DNA of 11,253 nt from JBCDBH01 sp039184055 (GTDB taxonomy: Bacteria; Acidobacteriota; Thermoanaerobaculia; Multivoradales; J023): NCBI GenBank assembly GCA_039184055.1, contig JBCDBH010000189.1:1-11253 (forward strand), written 5' to 3'. The translations under genes and the position numbers were made by a program. How positions within the stretch are numbered: position 1 is the stretch's first letter; the number at the start of each line of letters is the position of its first letter. This document shows positions 1-7,260 of this stretch, piece after piece. A model generated the notes under the pieces. That model was not told where the DNA came from. It ran no database searches and worked only from the letters and a program-made list of their open reading frames with translations.

Positions 1-482
1 AGCAAGTTGGCCACCGCCACCGAAACCGTCGCCATCAGCACCGATACCGGCGTGATCGTGAGGCCGGTCGGGAGGTCGAAGAGCAGCGCCATCCCCACTC
101 CGAAGAGCATGACCTGGAGAATCGCCGGAACCACGCCACCGAGATGCTCGGCGTATTTGTAGACGCGATACGAAACCGGATAGAGCAGATATTTGTTGAG
201 ATCCCCCTCGTAGATATCCCGCGAAATGGCCATGCTCATGTCGTCGCCACGGACGAGCTTGCCGAGCAAGATCACGAGCACGTAGTACCCGGTCATGCCA
301 GCGAGGCTGAAACCGCCGATCTCCGTGGCGCCACTCGCCGAGAAGATCGCCAGCCACAGGTAGTAAGCCACGGCGAGATCGACGACGAAGCTGACCAGGG
401 TCGTGATCCAAAAGTCGACGCGGTAGCTCATGCGGGTGCGCGCCGTCATCGACACGACACCCAGAAAGAGCCGGGGCCTCAC
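1..482 (-). CDS. ABC-2-type transporter permease (N-terminal part, runs off window)
   Basis: This is the inner-membrane subunit of an ABC exporter whose ATPase is encoded immediately upstream; the transported substrate is unknown. About 160 residues are visible. Hydrophobic segments lie near residues 25-47, 60-74, 106-125 and 141-160. The stretch around residues 89-105 (DIYEGDLNKYLLYPVSY) matches the conserved loop of the ABC-2/DUF990-type permeases (COG4587/COG3694 group), which accompany ATPases of the COG4586 type. I choose the GTG at 482-480 as start because it overlaps the TGA of the ATPase in a GTGA tetranucleotide, typical of translational coupling, and it gives the usual short amphipathic N-terminus. 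An in-frame ATG 11 codons later is the alternative. The rest of the gene lies left of base 1, and a second permease may follow, as is common in this family. The family is fairly sure; the cargo is not. Confidence 0.85.
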   Translation of the reverse strand, partial: MRPRLFLGVVSMTARTRMSYRVDFWITTLVSFVVDLAVAYYLWLAIFSASGATEIGGFSLAGMTGYYVLVILLGKLVRGDDMSMAISRDIYEGDLNKYLLYPVSYRVYKYAEHLGGVVPAILQVMLFGVGMALLFDLPTGLTITPVSVLMATVSVAVANL

Positions 483-1486
483 GGCCCGGCCTCTTGTTCC
501 GCCACATCGCCCGCCTGCTGAATCCGCTCGATGATCCGGCCCACGGGCTCGTCTTCGATGGTGAGATCGGCGACCGGATAGTGACTCAGCACGAACGACG
601 CCGCTTCGGTCACCGAGCCGCGCGGCACTTCGAGCCGAATCAGCGTCGGCTCGTGGTCGATCACGGTGCCCAGAGCATCGAGCCCTTCATGACGAGCAAG
701 CGGTCCCTCGTGTGCCCGGAGCTCGGCGGAAAGAACCTTGAAGCGGGCAAAGCGGGCCACGACTTCTTCGAGCAAGCCGTCCCACACCAGCTCGCCTTCG
801 CGCATGATCAGAATGCGTCGGCACAGCTGCTCGATATCTTCCATGTAGTGACTCGTGATGATCATCGCGGGTCGATGACGCTGGCGATAGCGCAAGATGA
901 ACTCACGCACGGATCGTTGCGCGGTCAGATCGAGACCGATCGTCGGCTCGTCGAGATAGACCACGCGCGGGGCATGCAGCAGGGCGGCGATCAACTCCAT
1001 TTTCATCCGCTCGCCGAGCGACAAACGCCGGATTTGGACCTCGAGCAGGTCGGTGACGTTCAGCATCCGCGCGAGCTCATCCAGCCGCCGCTCGTACGAC
1101 GCCGGATCGATCCGGTAGATCTCCCGCAGCAAGAGAAAGCAATCACCCGCCGGTAGATCCCACCACAGCTGTGCCTTCTGCCCCATGATGAGAGCGATCT
1201 GCCGACGCAGCGCATCTTCCCGACGCCATGGACGATGACCGAGCACGCGGGCGTCGCCGGAGGTCGGGTGAATGATCCCGGCGAGCATCTTGACGACGGT
1301 CGTCTTGCCAGCGCCATTGGCACCGATCAAGCCGACGATCTCCCCTTCGCCAACGTGGAACGACAGCCCCTGAACCGCCACCTTCTCGACCTTCGGACGC
1401 ACGAAGAGCGAGCGCACCGAGGCCGCGAAGCCGGGTGCCTTCTTGTGCACATGGAATACCTTGCGGAGGCTCTCGACCTCGATCAT
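479..1486 (-). CDS. ABC transporter ATP-binding protein (COG4586-like exporter ATPase)
   Basis: This 335-residue cytoplasmic ATPase powers an ABC exporter. Visible motifs are Walker A GANGAGKTT (residues 55-63), Q-loop MGQKAQLWW (from 101), signature LSLGER (155-160), Walker B VVYLDEP (175-181) and H-loop His213 in IITSHYMED. About 30 residues precede the usual ABC core (FHVHKKAPGF...), and roughly 90 residues follow the nucleotide-binding domain; both extensions are typical of the COG4586 subfamily, which pairs with ABC-2 permeases. The ATG at 1486-1484 is preceded by GAGGAA (1499-1494) at 7 bases, a good ribosome binding site. The gene is first in an operon with the downstream permease (4-base overlap) and is divergent from the GMC oxidoreductase gene. 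The substrate cannot be read from the sequence; related systems are usually annotated as drug, lipid or uncharacterised exporters. Confidence 0.92.
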   Translation of the reverse strand: MIEVESLRKVFHVHKKAPGFAASVRSLFVRPKVEKVAVQGLSFHVGEGEIVGLIGANGAGKTTVVKMLAGIIHPTSGDARVLGHRPWRREDALRRQIALIMGQKAQLWWDLPAGDCFLLLREIYRIDPASYERRLDELARMLNVTDLLEVQIRRLSLGERMKMELIAALLHAPRVVYLDEPTIGLDLTAQRSVREFILRYRQRHRPAMIITSHYMEDIEQLCRRILIMREGELVWDGLLEEVVARFARFKVLSAELRAHEGPLARHEGLDALGTVIDHEPTLIRLEVPRGSVTEAASFVLSHYPVADLTIEDEPVGRIIERIQQAGDVAEQEAGP

Positions 1487-1629
1487 CGCGTTGTTCCTCG
1501 ATCACTCATAGCTCACGATCACCCCTACCCTGGACCTCGCGTGACGAACCGTCAGTCACGAGCCGAAGACTCGAGTCGTCCGACAGGACGATCACGAACG
1601 CTCCAAAGGAGCGTACGGACTGTACTACC
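1487..1629. promoter_or_regulatory. Divergent intergenic region, ABC operon / GMC oxidoreductase
   Basis: This 143-base spacer separates two divergent genes and must contain both promoters. I see no convincing sigma-70 -35/-10 pair. It contains three short inverted repeats: CGTGAC (1540-1545) with GTCACG (1555-1560), TCGTCC (1576-1581) with GGACGA (1586-1591), and ACGCTCC (1598-1604) with GGAGCGT (1608-1614). The first two have the size of regulator half-sites but are not recognisably those of a known family. Confidence 0.4.
1598..1614 (+). promoter_or_regulatory. Hairpin containing the likely ribosome binding site of the GMC gene
   Basis: A 7-bp perfect stem (ACGCTCC/GGAGCGT) with an AAA loop includes the only good Shine-Dalgarno-like sequence upstream of the GMC oxidoreductase, AAAGGAG at 1605-1611. 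It lies 18 bases before the ATG at 1630 (27 before the ATG at 1639), farther than usual. Either the hairpin limits translation or the true ribosome binding site is weak. Confidence 0.35.
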
Positions 1630-3120
1630 ATGCGCTGCATGAAGTGGACGCGACGCGAGATCTTGGCAGCGACCGCCGGCACCCTGGTCGCCGCGTGTAG
1701 TGGCACCCGTACCCGACCCGGCACACCGGCTCTCGTCGCGACACGTGGTGAGGATTTCGATGTCTGCGTGATCGGTTCCGGCTTCGCCGGAGCCACCGTG
1801 GCATCGGGTTTGGCGGCCGCGGGAGTTCGCACCCTGTTGCTCGACGCGGGCCCCCGCTCGACCGACGCGAGCGGCAACCTCGATGGAGCCACCGAACGCC
1901 TGCCGCTCGCCAACCGAGGCGAGATCGAGTATCCGATCACGACCTCACGTAGCCTGCTGGTCGGCGGGACGAGTCATAAATGGACCGGTGTCGTCAGTCG
2001 GCTGCTTCCCGCCGATTTCCGTCAACGAACACTCTTCGGACACGGTCACGACTGGCCGATTCGCTACCAGACGCTCTACCCCTACTACTGTCGCGCTGAA
2101 ACCCAACTCCAGACGGCAGGCGGGCCACCAAGTCCCGGCGAACCGTCGCGCCAGTGTCGGTATACGCGTGAACGCCCGTACCGCCCACCGGTCTTTCCCG
2201 GTTCCGAGTCGTTCGACTTCTTTCCACTCGCCTTTTCGCGTCGTGACGACGAAGGACCGGCACGGATCGATCGATACGAGATTCCTCGGTTCGAAACCTC
2301 GGGAGGTCTGGTGCTCGCCGATACCGTGGCGACGCGACTGACCAGCACGGACGGGCGCTCGATCGAGGCTGTGGAGACGGTCGGCCCGGGTGCGCCACCA
2401 CGGGTTCGAGCTCGGACCTTCGTCGTCGCCGCCGGCACCTTCGAAACCGCGCGTCTGCTGCTCGCGTCGCGTATGTCACGACACGAAAACGGCCTGGGTA
2501 ACCAGAGCGGCGTGCTCGGACGCGGCCTCACCACGCATCCGAATCTTCGCGCCGAGGTGACGGCCGATCCTCATCAGCCGCTCGGCATCCACCGCAGCTA
2601 CGCTCCTGACGCGGACTTCCGCAAACGCGATCTCGGCGGCTGCTTGATCCAGCTCCACGCCCGTTCCAATAGCCTCGCGGTCAACACGCAAGTCAGCCTC
2701 GATGCACAACCGGAAAACGGTCTCGCCCTGCTCGGTGACGCGGCGGGCGCGCCGGCCCCGGCCGCGCTCGAGTTGGCCCTGTCGCCCCGCGATCTCGCCA
2801 GTCTCGACGCCGCGAGCGCGTTGCAGGAAACCACCCTCGCGAGCATGGGTATCGATCCCGCCACGACGATGCGAGATCGAGCCTGGCGGTACCATCCGGC
2901 CGGCACCTGTCGGATGGCGGCGAGCCCCCAGCAGGGAGCGGTCGATCGGGATGGCCGTGTCTTCGGCACCACCAACCTCTTCGTGTGCGGCGCGTCGGTT
3001 TTCCCATGTGCCGGCGTGGCCAACCCGACCTTGACGATCGTCGCCCTGGCGCTACGGCTTACCGACCATCTGCTCGCGACCCGGTTTCCTGGCCGGCGGG
3101 CGCGTCGCCGTCGATTCTGA
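1630..3120 (+). CDS. GMC-family FAD-dependent oxidoreductase, Tat-exported lipoprotein
   Basis: A 496-residue flavoenzyme of the glucose-methanol-choline family, which oxidises alcohols or sugars using FAD. The N-terminus has a twin-arginine motif (TRREIL, Arg8-Arg9), a short hydrophobic stretch and a lipobox ending at Cys23 (LVAAC), so the folded enzyme is probably Tat-exported and lipid-anchored. The dinucleotide fold is GSGFAG (49-54) after the strand FDVCVI, with LLLDAG as the end of the second strand. The family's substrate/FAD loop is GGTSHKWTG (112-120). The C-terminal domain has the catalytic His422 in HPAGTCRM and the partner Asn466 in ANPTLTI. The last residues are strongly basic (GRRARRRRF). 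The open frame extends upstream to 1435, but I start at ATG 1630, just before the Tat signal; ATG 1639 is also possible. The gene is convergent with the sulfatase-like gene, with 3 bases between stops. The substrate is unknown; sugar or alcohol dehydrogenase activity is likeliest. Confidence 0.9.
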   Translation: MRCMKWTRREILAATAGTLVAACSGTRTRPGTPALVATRGEDFDVCVIGSGFAGATVASGLAAAGVRTLLLDAGPRSTDASGNLDGATERLPLANRGEIEYPITTSRSLLVGGTSHKWTGVVSRLLPADFRQRTLFGHGHDWPIRYQTLYPYYCRAETQLQTAGGPPSPGEPSRQCRYTRERPYRPPVFPGSESFDFFPLAFSRRDDEGPARIDRYEIPRFETSGGLVLADTVATRLTSTDGRSIEAVETVGPGAPPRVRARTFVVAAGTFETARLLLASRMSRHENGLGNQSGVLGRGLTTHPNLRAEVTADPHQPLGIHRSYAPDADFRKRDLGGCLIQLHARSNSLAVNTQVSLDAQPENGLALLGDAAGAPAPAALELALSPRDLASLDAASALQETTLASMGIDPATTMRDRAWRYHPAGTCRMAASPQQGAVDRDGRVFGTTNLFVCGASVFPCAGVANPTLTIVALALRLTDHLLATRFPGRRARRRRF

Positions 3121-3123
3121 ACG

Positions 3124-4482
3124 CTACATCGCGTAGCCGAGCGCCCGCAGGCGCTCGACGGTCTCGGTATCGGGCTCGAGTCGAGGACCGGAATCATCGA
3201 GCTTGCGATCCGCGCTCCATTGCATGAGATCCCGCTTGAGCTCACGACTCGCCGGATGTCGACCGAAAAGATTGCTCTGCTCGGCTGGATCGACCCCACG
3301 GTCATAAAGCGACCAGCGCCCAGCGCCCAGATCGTGAATGATCTTGAGATCGCCCCGGATCAACGCGGTGGCGAAAGCGGTTTTTTCGACCCGTTCGGGC
3401 TTGTTCGACCACGGCGTGAAAGAGACCTCGGCGAAGAGATCGACCATGGCCAATTCCTCCCCTTCGACAAGAGGAAGCAGAGAGCGCCCCGTCGTCTCGC
3501 GTTCGGCTGGAGCTTGCGCCACGTCGAGAATCGTCGGCATGAGATCGAGCACGGAAACCGGAACGTCGATCTCGCAGGGTGCGATCTTCCCAGGCTTCGC
3601 GACCACCAGCGGGACGTGGAGCAGCTCGTCGAAAAGCGTACGGGTATGACCGATCCAACCGTGCTCGAGCAACTCTTCACCATGATCGGCGGTGAAGAGG
3701 GTCATGGTGTCTTCGCCCATCGCATCGACGACATCGAGCAGCCGTCCGACCTCTCGGTCCGTATACGCGATTTCCTCGAGATAGAGCGCGCGGAGCTGTC
3801 GCCGGTCGTCCTCGTCGAGACCGCCACGCAGCTCTCTCATCTCCCACGCCCCCATACCCGGCCGAATCGGTCCGTAGTAACCGGGCACGGTGAGCGCCCA
3901 ATCGTCGTGATCGAGATACGGCATATGAGGATCGAAATAATGGACGAAGAGGAAGTAAGGATCTTCGTCATCGCCACGAGACCGTAGCCAGGCGATCGCC
4001 TGGTCGGTCACCGCTCCACCCGTGATGCCTTCATTGTCATCACCGATCGCATCGTCGTATACGTCGAAGCCCTGACCATAGCCATACTTGCGCCCGATCA
4101 GATGGTGGCTGACCACGGCCGCGGTGTCGTATCCCGCGTCGGCGAGCCGCTCGGCGAGCGTCACATGGCTCTCGTCCAAGGAATCGAACAATCGCACGAC
4201 ACCGTGCTCATGGGGCATGCGACCGGTAAAGAGCGAGGCGATGGTGGGCTGTGTCCACGGCGTGGGTGCGAAGGCACGGGAAAACCGGCAACCCGTCTTC
4301 GCCAAACGATCGATTCTCGGTGTTTCGGCTTCGCCTCCCCAGGCACCGACATGACGGGCGCCGAGGGTATCGACGACCACCAATACGACGTTTGGCGTGT
4401 CGGGCGGGGGCGCTTCTGGAGCCGCGCAGCTCAACGCGAAGATCGCAGCGCAGAAAAAGTAGGTCAAGCGTTTGCTCAGCAT
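3124..4482 (-). CDS. Sulfatase-fold (alkaline phosphatase superfamily) lipoprotein, formylglycine cysteine replaced by Thr
   Basis: A 452-residue probable lipoprotein (signal peptide with lipobox ALSC, Cys19) of the sulfatase/alkaline phosphatase superfamily. Metal-ligand motifs are visible: VVVDT near residues 35-39 (Asp38), FDPHMPY (183-189) and TADHGEE (264-270, Asp266-His267), followed by His279 in GHTRT. In true sulfatases the nucleophile motif is C/S-x-P-x-R. Here the aligned segment is T-Q-P-T-I (Thr77 to Ile81) before ASLFTG, so neither the Cys/Ser needed for formylglycine nor the following Arg is present. A Thr nucleophile is used by phosphoethanolamine transferases of the same superfamily, so a phospho- or phosphonoester activity is as plausible as sulfate ester hydrolysis. 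The ATG at 4482 has only a weak ribosome binding site. The gene lies between convergent GMC and divergent protease genes. Fold is confident, substrate unknown. Confidence 0.88.
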   Translation of the reverse strand: MLSKRLTYFFCAAIFALSCAAPEAPPPDTPNVVLVVVDTLGARHVGAWGGEAETPRIDRLAKTGCRFSRAFAPTPWTQPTIASLFTGRMPHEHGVVRLFDSLDESHVTLAERLADAGYDTAAVVSHHLIGRKYGYGQGFDVYDDAIGDDNEGITGGAVTDQAIAWLRSRGDDEDPYFLFVHYFDPHMPYLDHDDWALTVPGYYGPIRPGMGAWEMRELRGGLDEDDRRQLRALYLEEIAYTDREVGRLLDVVDAMGEDTMTLFTADHGEELLEHGWIGHTRTLFDELLHVPLVVAKPGKIAPCEIDVPVSVLDLMPTILDVAQAPAERETTGRSLLPLVEGEELAMVDLFAEVSFTPWSNKPERVEKTAFATALIRGDLKIIHDLGAGRWSLYDRGVDPAEQSNLFGRHPASRELKRDLMQWSADRKLDDSGPRLEPDTETVERLRALGYAM

Positions 4483-4526
4483 GATCGAGAGCCGATAGTA
4501 TCGTCAAGCTTCGATGAAGATGCGTG

Positions 4527-4557
4527 TGCGCACGAATCCGCCGCGGATTCGTGCGCA
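4527..4557. repeat. Perfect 14-bp inverted repeat with 3-base loop
   Basis: The arms TGCGCACGAATCCG (4527-4540) and CGGATTCGTGCGCA (4544-4557) are exactly complementary around CCG. No T-tract follows on either strand, so a Rho-independent terminator is unlikely. The position between two divergent genes suits an operator, an mRNA-leader hairpin of the protease transcript, or a dispersed palindromic element. Only one copy is present in this window. Confidence 0.7.
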
Positions 4558-4612
4558 AGCTCTACCCTGCGATTTCGTCAACGACCCCGCCGGGCCGTGT
4601 TGGCCCAGTGTC

Positions 4613-4620
4613 GGAGGAGG
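4613..4620 (+). promoter_or_regulatory. Strong ribosome binding site of serine protease 1
   Basis: GGAGGAGG lies 9 bases before the ATG at 4630. It fixes the start just ahead of a signal peptide, although the open frame extends upstream to 4102. Confidence 0.85.
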
Positions 4621-4629
4621 CACGACCAC

Positions 4630-5967
4630 ATGCGCACAACTTGCCGAGTTTCCATCGCTCTACTTTTTCTCATCGCCATGACGGGGACCACCGCCAGCGG
4701 CCTGGTCAATGTCGGTGAGCATGTCCAGGTCGACAACATGGGTACATCGCACCCCTACTTGACCTCGGGCTCGCTCGAACCCGTGCTGACGTGGAACGAG
4801 CAGATCGCCCATCCTGGAGCCACCTATATCTCCGTCCATTTTGCGAAGATGGATCTGGCCGCGGGCGACTTTGTCATCGTGCGTTCGCCCGATGGCGCGC
4901 AATCGTGGCGCTATGAGCTACAGGGCCGCCAAGGATTGGGCGCCACCCCGGAAGGTTTCTTCGCGACTCACATCAAGGGTGACACCGCGATCGTCGAGCT
5001 GTGGACCAGCGGCTGGGAAACCGCCTTCGGCTACGCGATCGACAAATATGGTCGTGGCTTCAGCAACACCGAAATCGCTGATTTCTGGGCTCAGGGGCTC
5101 GGTGAGCAGATGAACCTGCCCTACCCCCCCGAGCTGGCGCGCTCGATCTGTACCGTCAACGACACGGTCGAAGCCAAATGCATGCTCGGCTTGGAACCGG
5201 AGATCTACGAGCGAGGCCGCGCCGTGGCTCGCTTGCTGCGCAACGGTAGCTCGTGGTGCACCGGCTGGCTGGTGGGTTGCGAAGGTCACATCATGACCAA
5301 TGAGCACTGTGTTCCCAACCAGGCCCAGCTCAACAACATCGATTTCGAGTTCATGGCCGAGGGTCCCGACTGCGGCACCAGCTGCCAGAGTCCTCTCGCC
5401 TGCCCGGGCACCATCGAAGCCAGTGGCGGTGTCCTCACGGCGGTGAGCAATCCCTTCGACTACGCACTGATCGCCCCCGACACGTCGACCGGTGGCAATA
5501 CCGACCTCAACGCGGCCTACGGCTTCTTGCAGCTGCGTGACACCGGCGCGGTTCAGGACGAGCGGGTCTACATCTGGCAGCATCCGGCCGGCTGGGGCAA
5601 GCAGATCGCCTACGAGTCGAGCTATCCGGACGACGTCAGTGGTTTCCCCACCGCTCAGATCAACGAGCCGACCTGCGCCGGTGGTGGCCCCGCGGTCGGT
5701 TATTGGGCCGACACCCAGGGCGGCTCCTCGGGCTCGCCCGTGCTCGGCTACAGTGACAACAAAGTCATCGCCCTGCACAACTGTCGTGGTGCCGGCTTCT
5801 GCGCCTCGGGCAACCCGGTGAGCGATGACCGCAACCGTGGCGTGCGCATCGAAGACGTGATCAGCAACCTGGGCCTCAACCTGCCCCAGTGCGCCACCGC
5901 CGATATCGCGTTCTCCGACAGTTTCGAGAGCGGCGACACCAGCAGCTGGTCATCGACCGTCAACTAA
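4630..5967 (+). CDS. Secreted trypsin-like serine protease with C-terminal FESGD tail (paralog 1)
   Basis: A 445-residue exported protease. A Sec signal peptide covers about residues 1-23 (hydrophobic IALLFLIAM, then TTASG). An N-terminal domain (about 25-150) of beta-sandwich character, with motifs VHFAKMDLAAGDF and GFFATHIKGDTAIVEL, precedes a chymotrypsin-fold protease domain (about 195-420). The likely triad is His226 in MTNEHC, Asp277 in FDYALI and Ser367 in GGSSGSPV. There are many cysteines, probably in disulfides, fitting an extracytoplasmic location. The protein ends in a 20-residue tail (426-445) containing FSDSFESGD and W440, shared with the next gene and with the LPMO. The next gene, 27 bases downstream on the same strand, is a tandem paralog about 80% identical by eye over the shared region, so the two are probably one operon. 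The S1-like fold is confident; cleavage specificity (Lys-endopeptidase-like or other) is not determined. Confidence 0.92.
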   Translation: MRTTCRVSIALLFLIAMTGTTASGLVNVGEHVQVDNMGTSHPYLTSGSLEPVLTWNEQIAHPGATYISVHFAKMDLAAGDFVIVRSPDGAQSWRYELQGRQGLGATPEGFFATHIKGDTAIVELWTSGWETAFGYAIDKYGRGFSNTEIADFWAQGLGEQMNLPYPPELARSICTVNDTVEAKCMLGLEPEIYERGRAVARLLRNGSSWCTGWLVGCEGHIMTNEHCVPNQAQLNNIDFEFMAEGPDCGTSCQSPLACPGTIEASGGVLTAVSNPFDYALIAPDTSTGGNTDLNAAYGFLQLRDTGAVQDERVYIWQHPAGWGKQIAYESSYPDDVSGFPTAQINEPTCAGGGPAVGYWADTQGGSSGSPVLGYSDNKVIALHNCRGAGFCASGNPVSDDRNRGVRIEDVISNLGLNLPQCATADIAFSDSFESGDTSSWSSTVN

Positions 5968-7260
5968 CTTAGCGATTGACCGAGAGGGGTTCCCATGCGT
6001 CGAACAATACTTCTCAGCCTCTTGATCGCCGTGAGCCTCCTGCTCGCGGGACCGGCCTCGGGCCAAAAAGTCAACGTTGGCGAGCATGTGGCCGTCGACA
6101 TGGGAACCTCTCATCCCTACTCGAGCTCGGGCTCGCTCGAGCCCGTGCTCACCACGACCGAGCAGATCGTCCATCCCGACGCGACCTATGTCGCGGTCCA
6201 CTTCGCCAAGATGGACTTGGCGGCGGGTGATTTCGTCATCGTCCGCTCGCCCGACTTCGCGCAGCAGTGGATGTATCGCGGCCAGGGCCGTCACGGGCTC
6301 GGCGCGACGCCAGACGGTTTCTTCGCCACCCATATCAAGGGCGACACCGCGATCGTCGAGCTGTGGACGTCCGGTTGGGAAACCGCCTACGGCTACGCCA
6401 TCGACAAATACGGGCGTGGCTTCAGCAACACCGAAATCGCCGACTTCTGGGCGCAGGGGCTCGGCGAGCGGATGAACCTGCCCTACCCCGTCGATTTGGC
6501 GCGCTCGATCTGCACCGTCAATGACACGGTCGAAGCCAAGTGCATGCTCGGCCTGGAACCGGAAATCTACGAGCGTGGTCGCACCGTGGCGCGTCTGCTT
6601 CAAAACGGCGCCGCGCACTGCACGGGTTGGCTGGTCGGATGCGAAGGTCACGTGATGACCAACGAGCACTGTATCGGCAGCCAGGGCCAGCTCAACAACA
6701 TCGATTTTGAATTCATGGCGGAAGGGCCGGACTGCGCGACCAATTGCCAAAGCCCGCTCTCGTGCTCGGGCACGACTGAAGCGAGTGGTGGCACGTTGAT
6801 CCAGGTCAACGCGCCGCTCGACTACGCGCTCGTCCTTCCCGACACCTCGACCGCCAACAACACGGATCTCAACGCCGCCTACGGCTTCCTCCAGCTGCGC
6901 GAAAGCGGGGCGGTCCAGGACGAGCGGATCTATATCTGGCAGCATCCGGCCGGCTGGGGCAAGCAGATCGCTTACGAGTCGAGCTATCCGGGCGATACCA
7001 ACGGCTTTCCCACCGCCAACCTCGGTGAGCCGGCATGCTCGGGCGGTCCGCCAGACGTCGGCTATTGGGCTGACACCCAGGGCGGCTCGTCGGGCTCGCC
7101 CGTGCTCGCCTACAGCGACAACCGTGTTGTCGCGCTGCATCACTGTCGCGGTAGCGCCGCGTGTGCTTCGGGCAATCCGGGAAGCGATGATCGCAACCGT
7201 GGTGTGCCGATCGAGGACGTGATCGCTGATCTCGGCGCCAACCTACCGAATTGCGCCACC
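4699..7260 (+). repeat. Tandem gene duplication: two serine protease copies
   Basis: The segments 4699-5898 and 6064-7260 encode colinear proteins, about 80% identical by eye, with long stretches also near-identical at DNA level (for example around 5155-5215 and 6520-6580). Many DNA differences are at third codon positions, which suggests both copies remain under selection. Homology ends just after a shared Cys-Ala-Thr (residues 421-423 and 420-422): copy 1 goes straight into the FESGD tail, copy 2 into about 500 residues of added modules before its own tail. Confidence 0.85.
5905..5964 (+). other. FESGD-type C-terminal tail of serine protease 1
   Basis: The last 20 residues (IAFSDSFESGD, then a W-S motif ending in TVN) follow directly after the protease domain. 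The same pattern ends two other proteins in the window (8761-8823 and 8936-8995). It has no transmembrane helix and no basic cluster, so it is not a PEP-CTERM, LPXTG or MYXO-CTERM tail. A secretion or surface-retention role is inferred. Confidence 0.6.

Larger units (their letters stand above)
4483..4629. promoter_or_regulatory. Divergent intergenic region, sulfatase-like gene / serine protease
   Basis: This 147-base region lies between the divergent start codons at 4482 (minus) and 4630 (plus) and must hold both promoters. I find no clear -35/-10 pair. Its notable contents are the perfect inverted repeat at 4527-4557 and the strong ribosome binding site at 4613-4620. Confidence 0.5.

Noticed and set aside
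494..1156. Plus-strand open frame opposite the ABC ATPase (220 codons)
   Set aside because: It is the antisense of a gene with complete ABC motifs and has no recognisable domain or ribosome binding site.
1435..1629. Upstream extension of the GMC reading frame (open from 1435)
   Set aside because: It overlaps the ATPase gene and would bury the Tat signal and lipobox inside the protein.
4102..4629. Upstream extension of the serine protease 1 reading frame (open from 4102)
   Set aside because: It runs antisense through the sulfatase-like gene; the strong ribosome binding site at 4613-4620 and signal peptide place the start at 4630.
5950..7143. Long open frame on the minus strand opposite serine protease 2 (397 codons), with similar ones at 4918-5778 and 7828-8871
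   Set aside because: They are antisense shadows produced by GC-rich codon bias: the plus-strand frames carry catalytic motifs, signal peptides and good ribosome binding sites, and the mirrored frames of the two paralogs merely echo the duplication.
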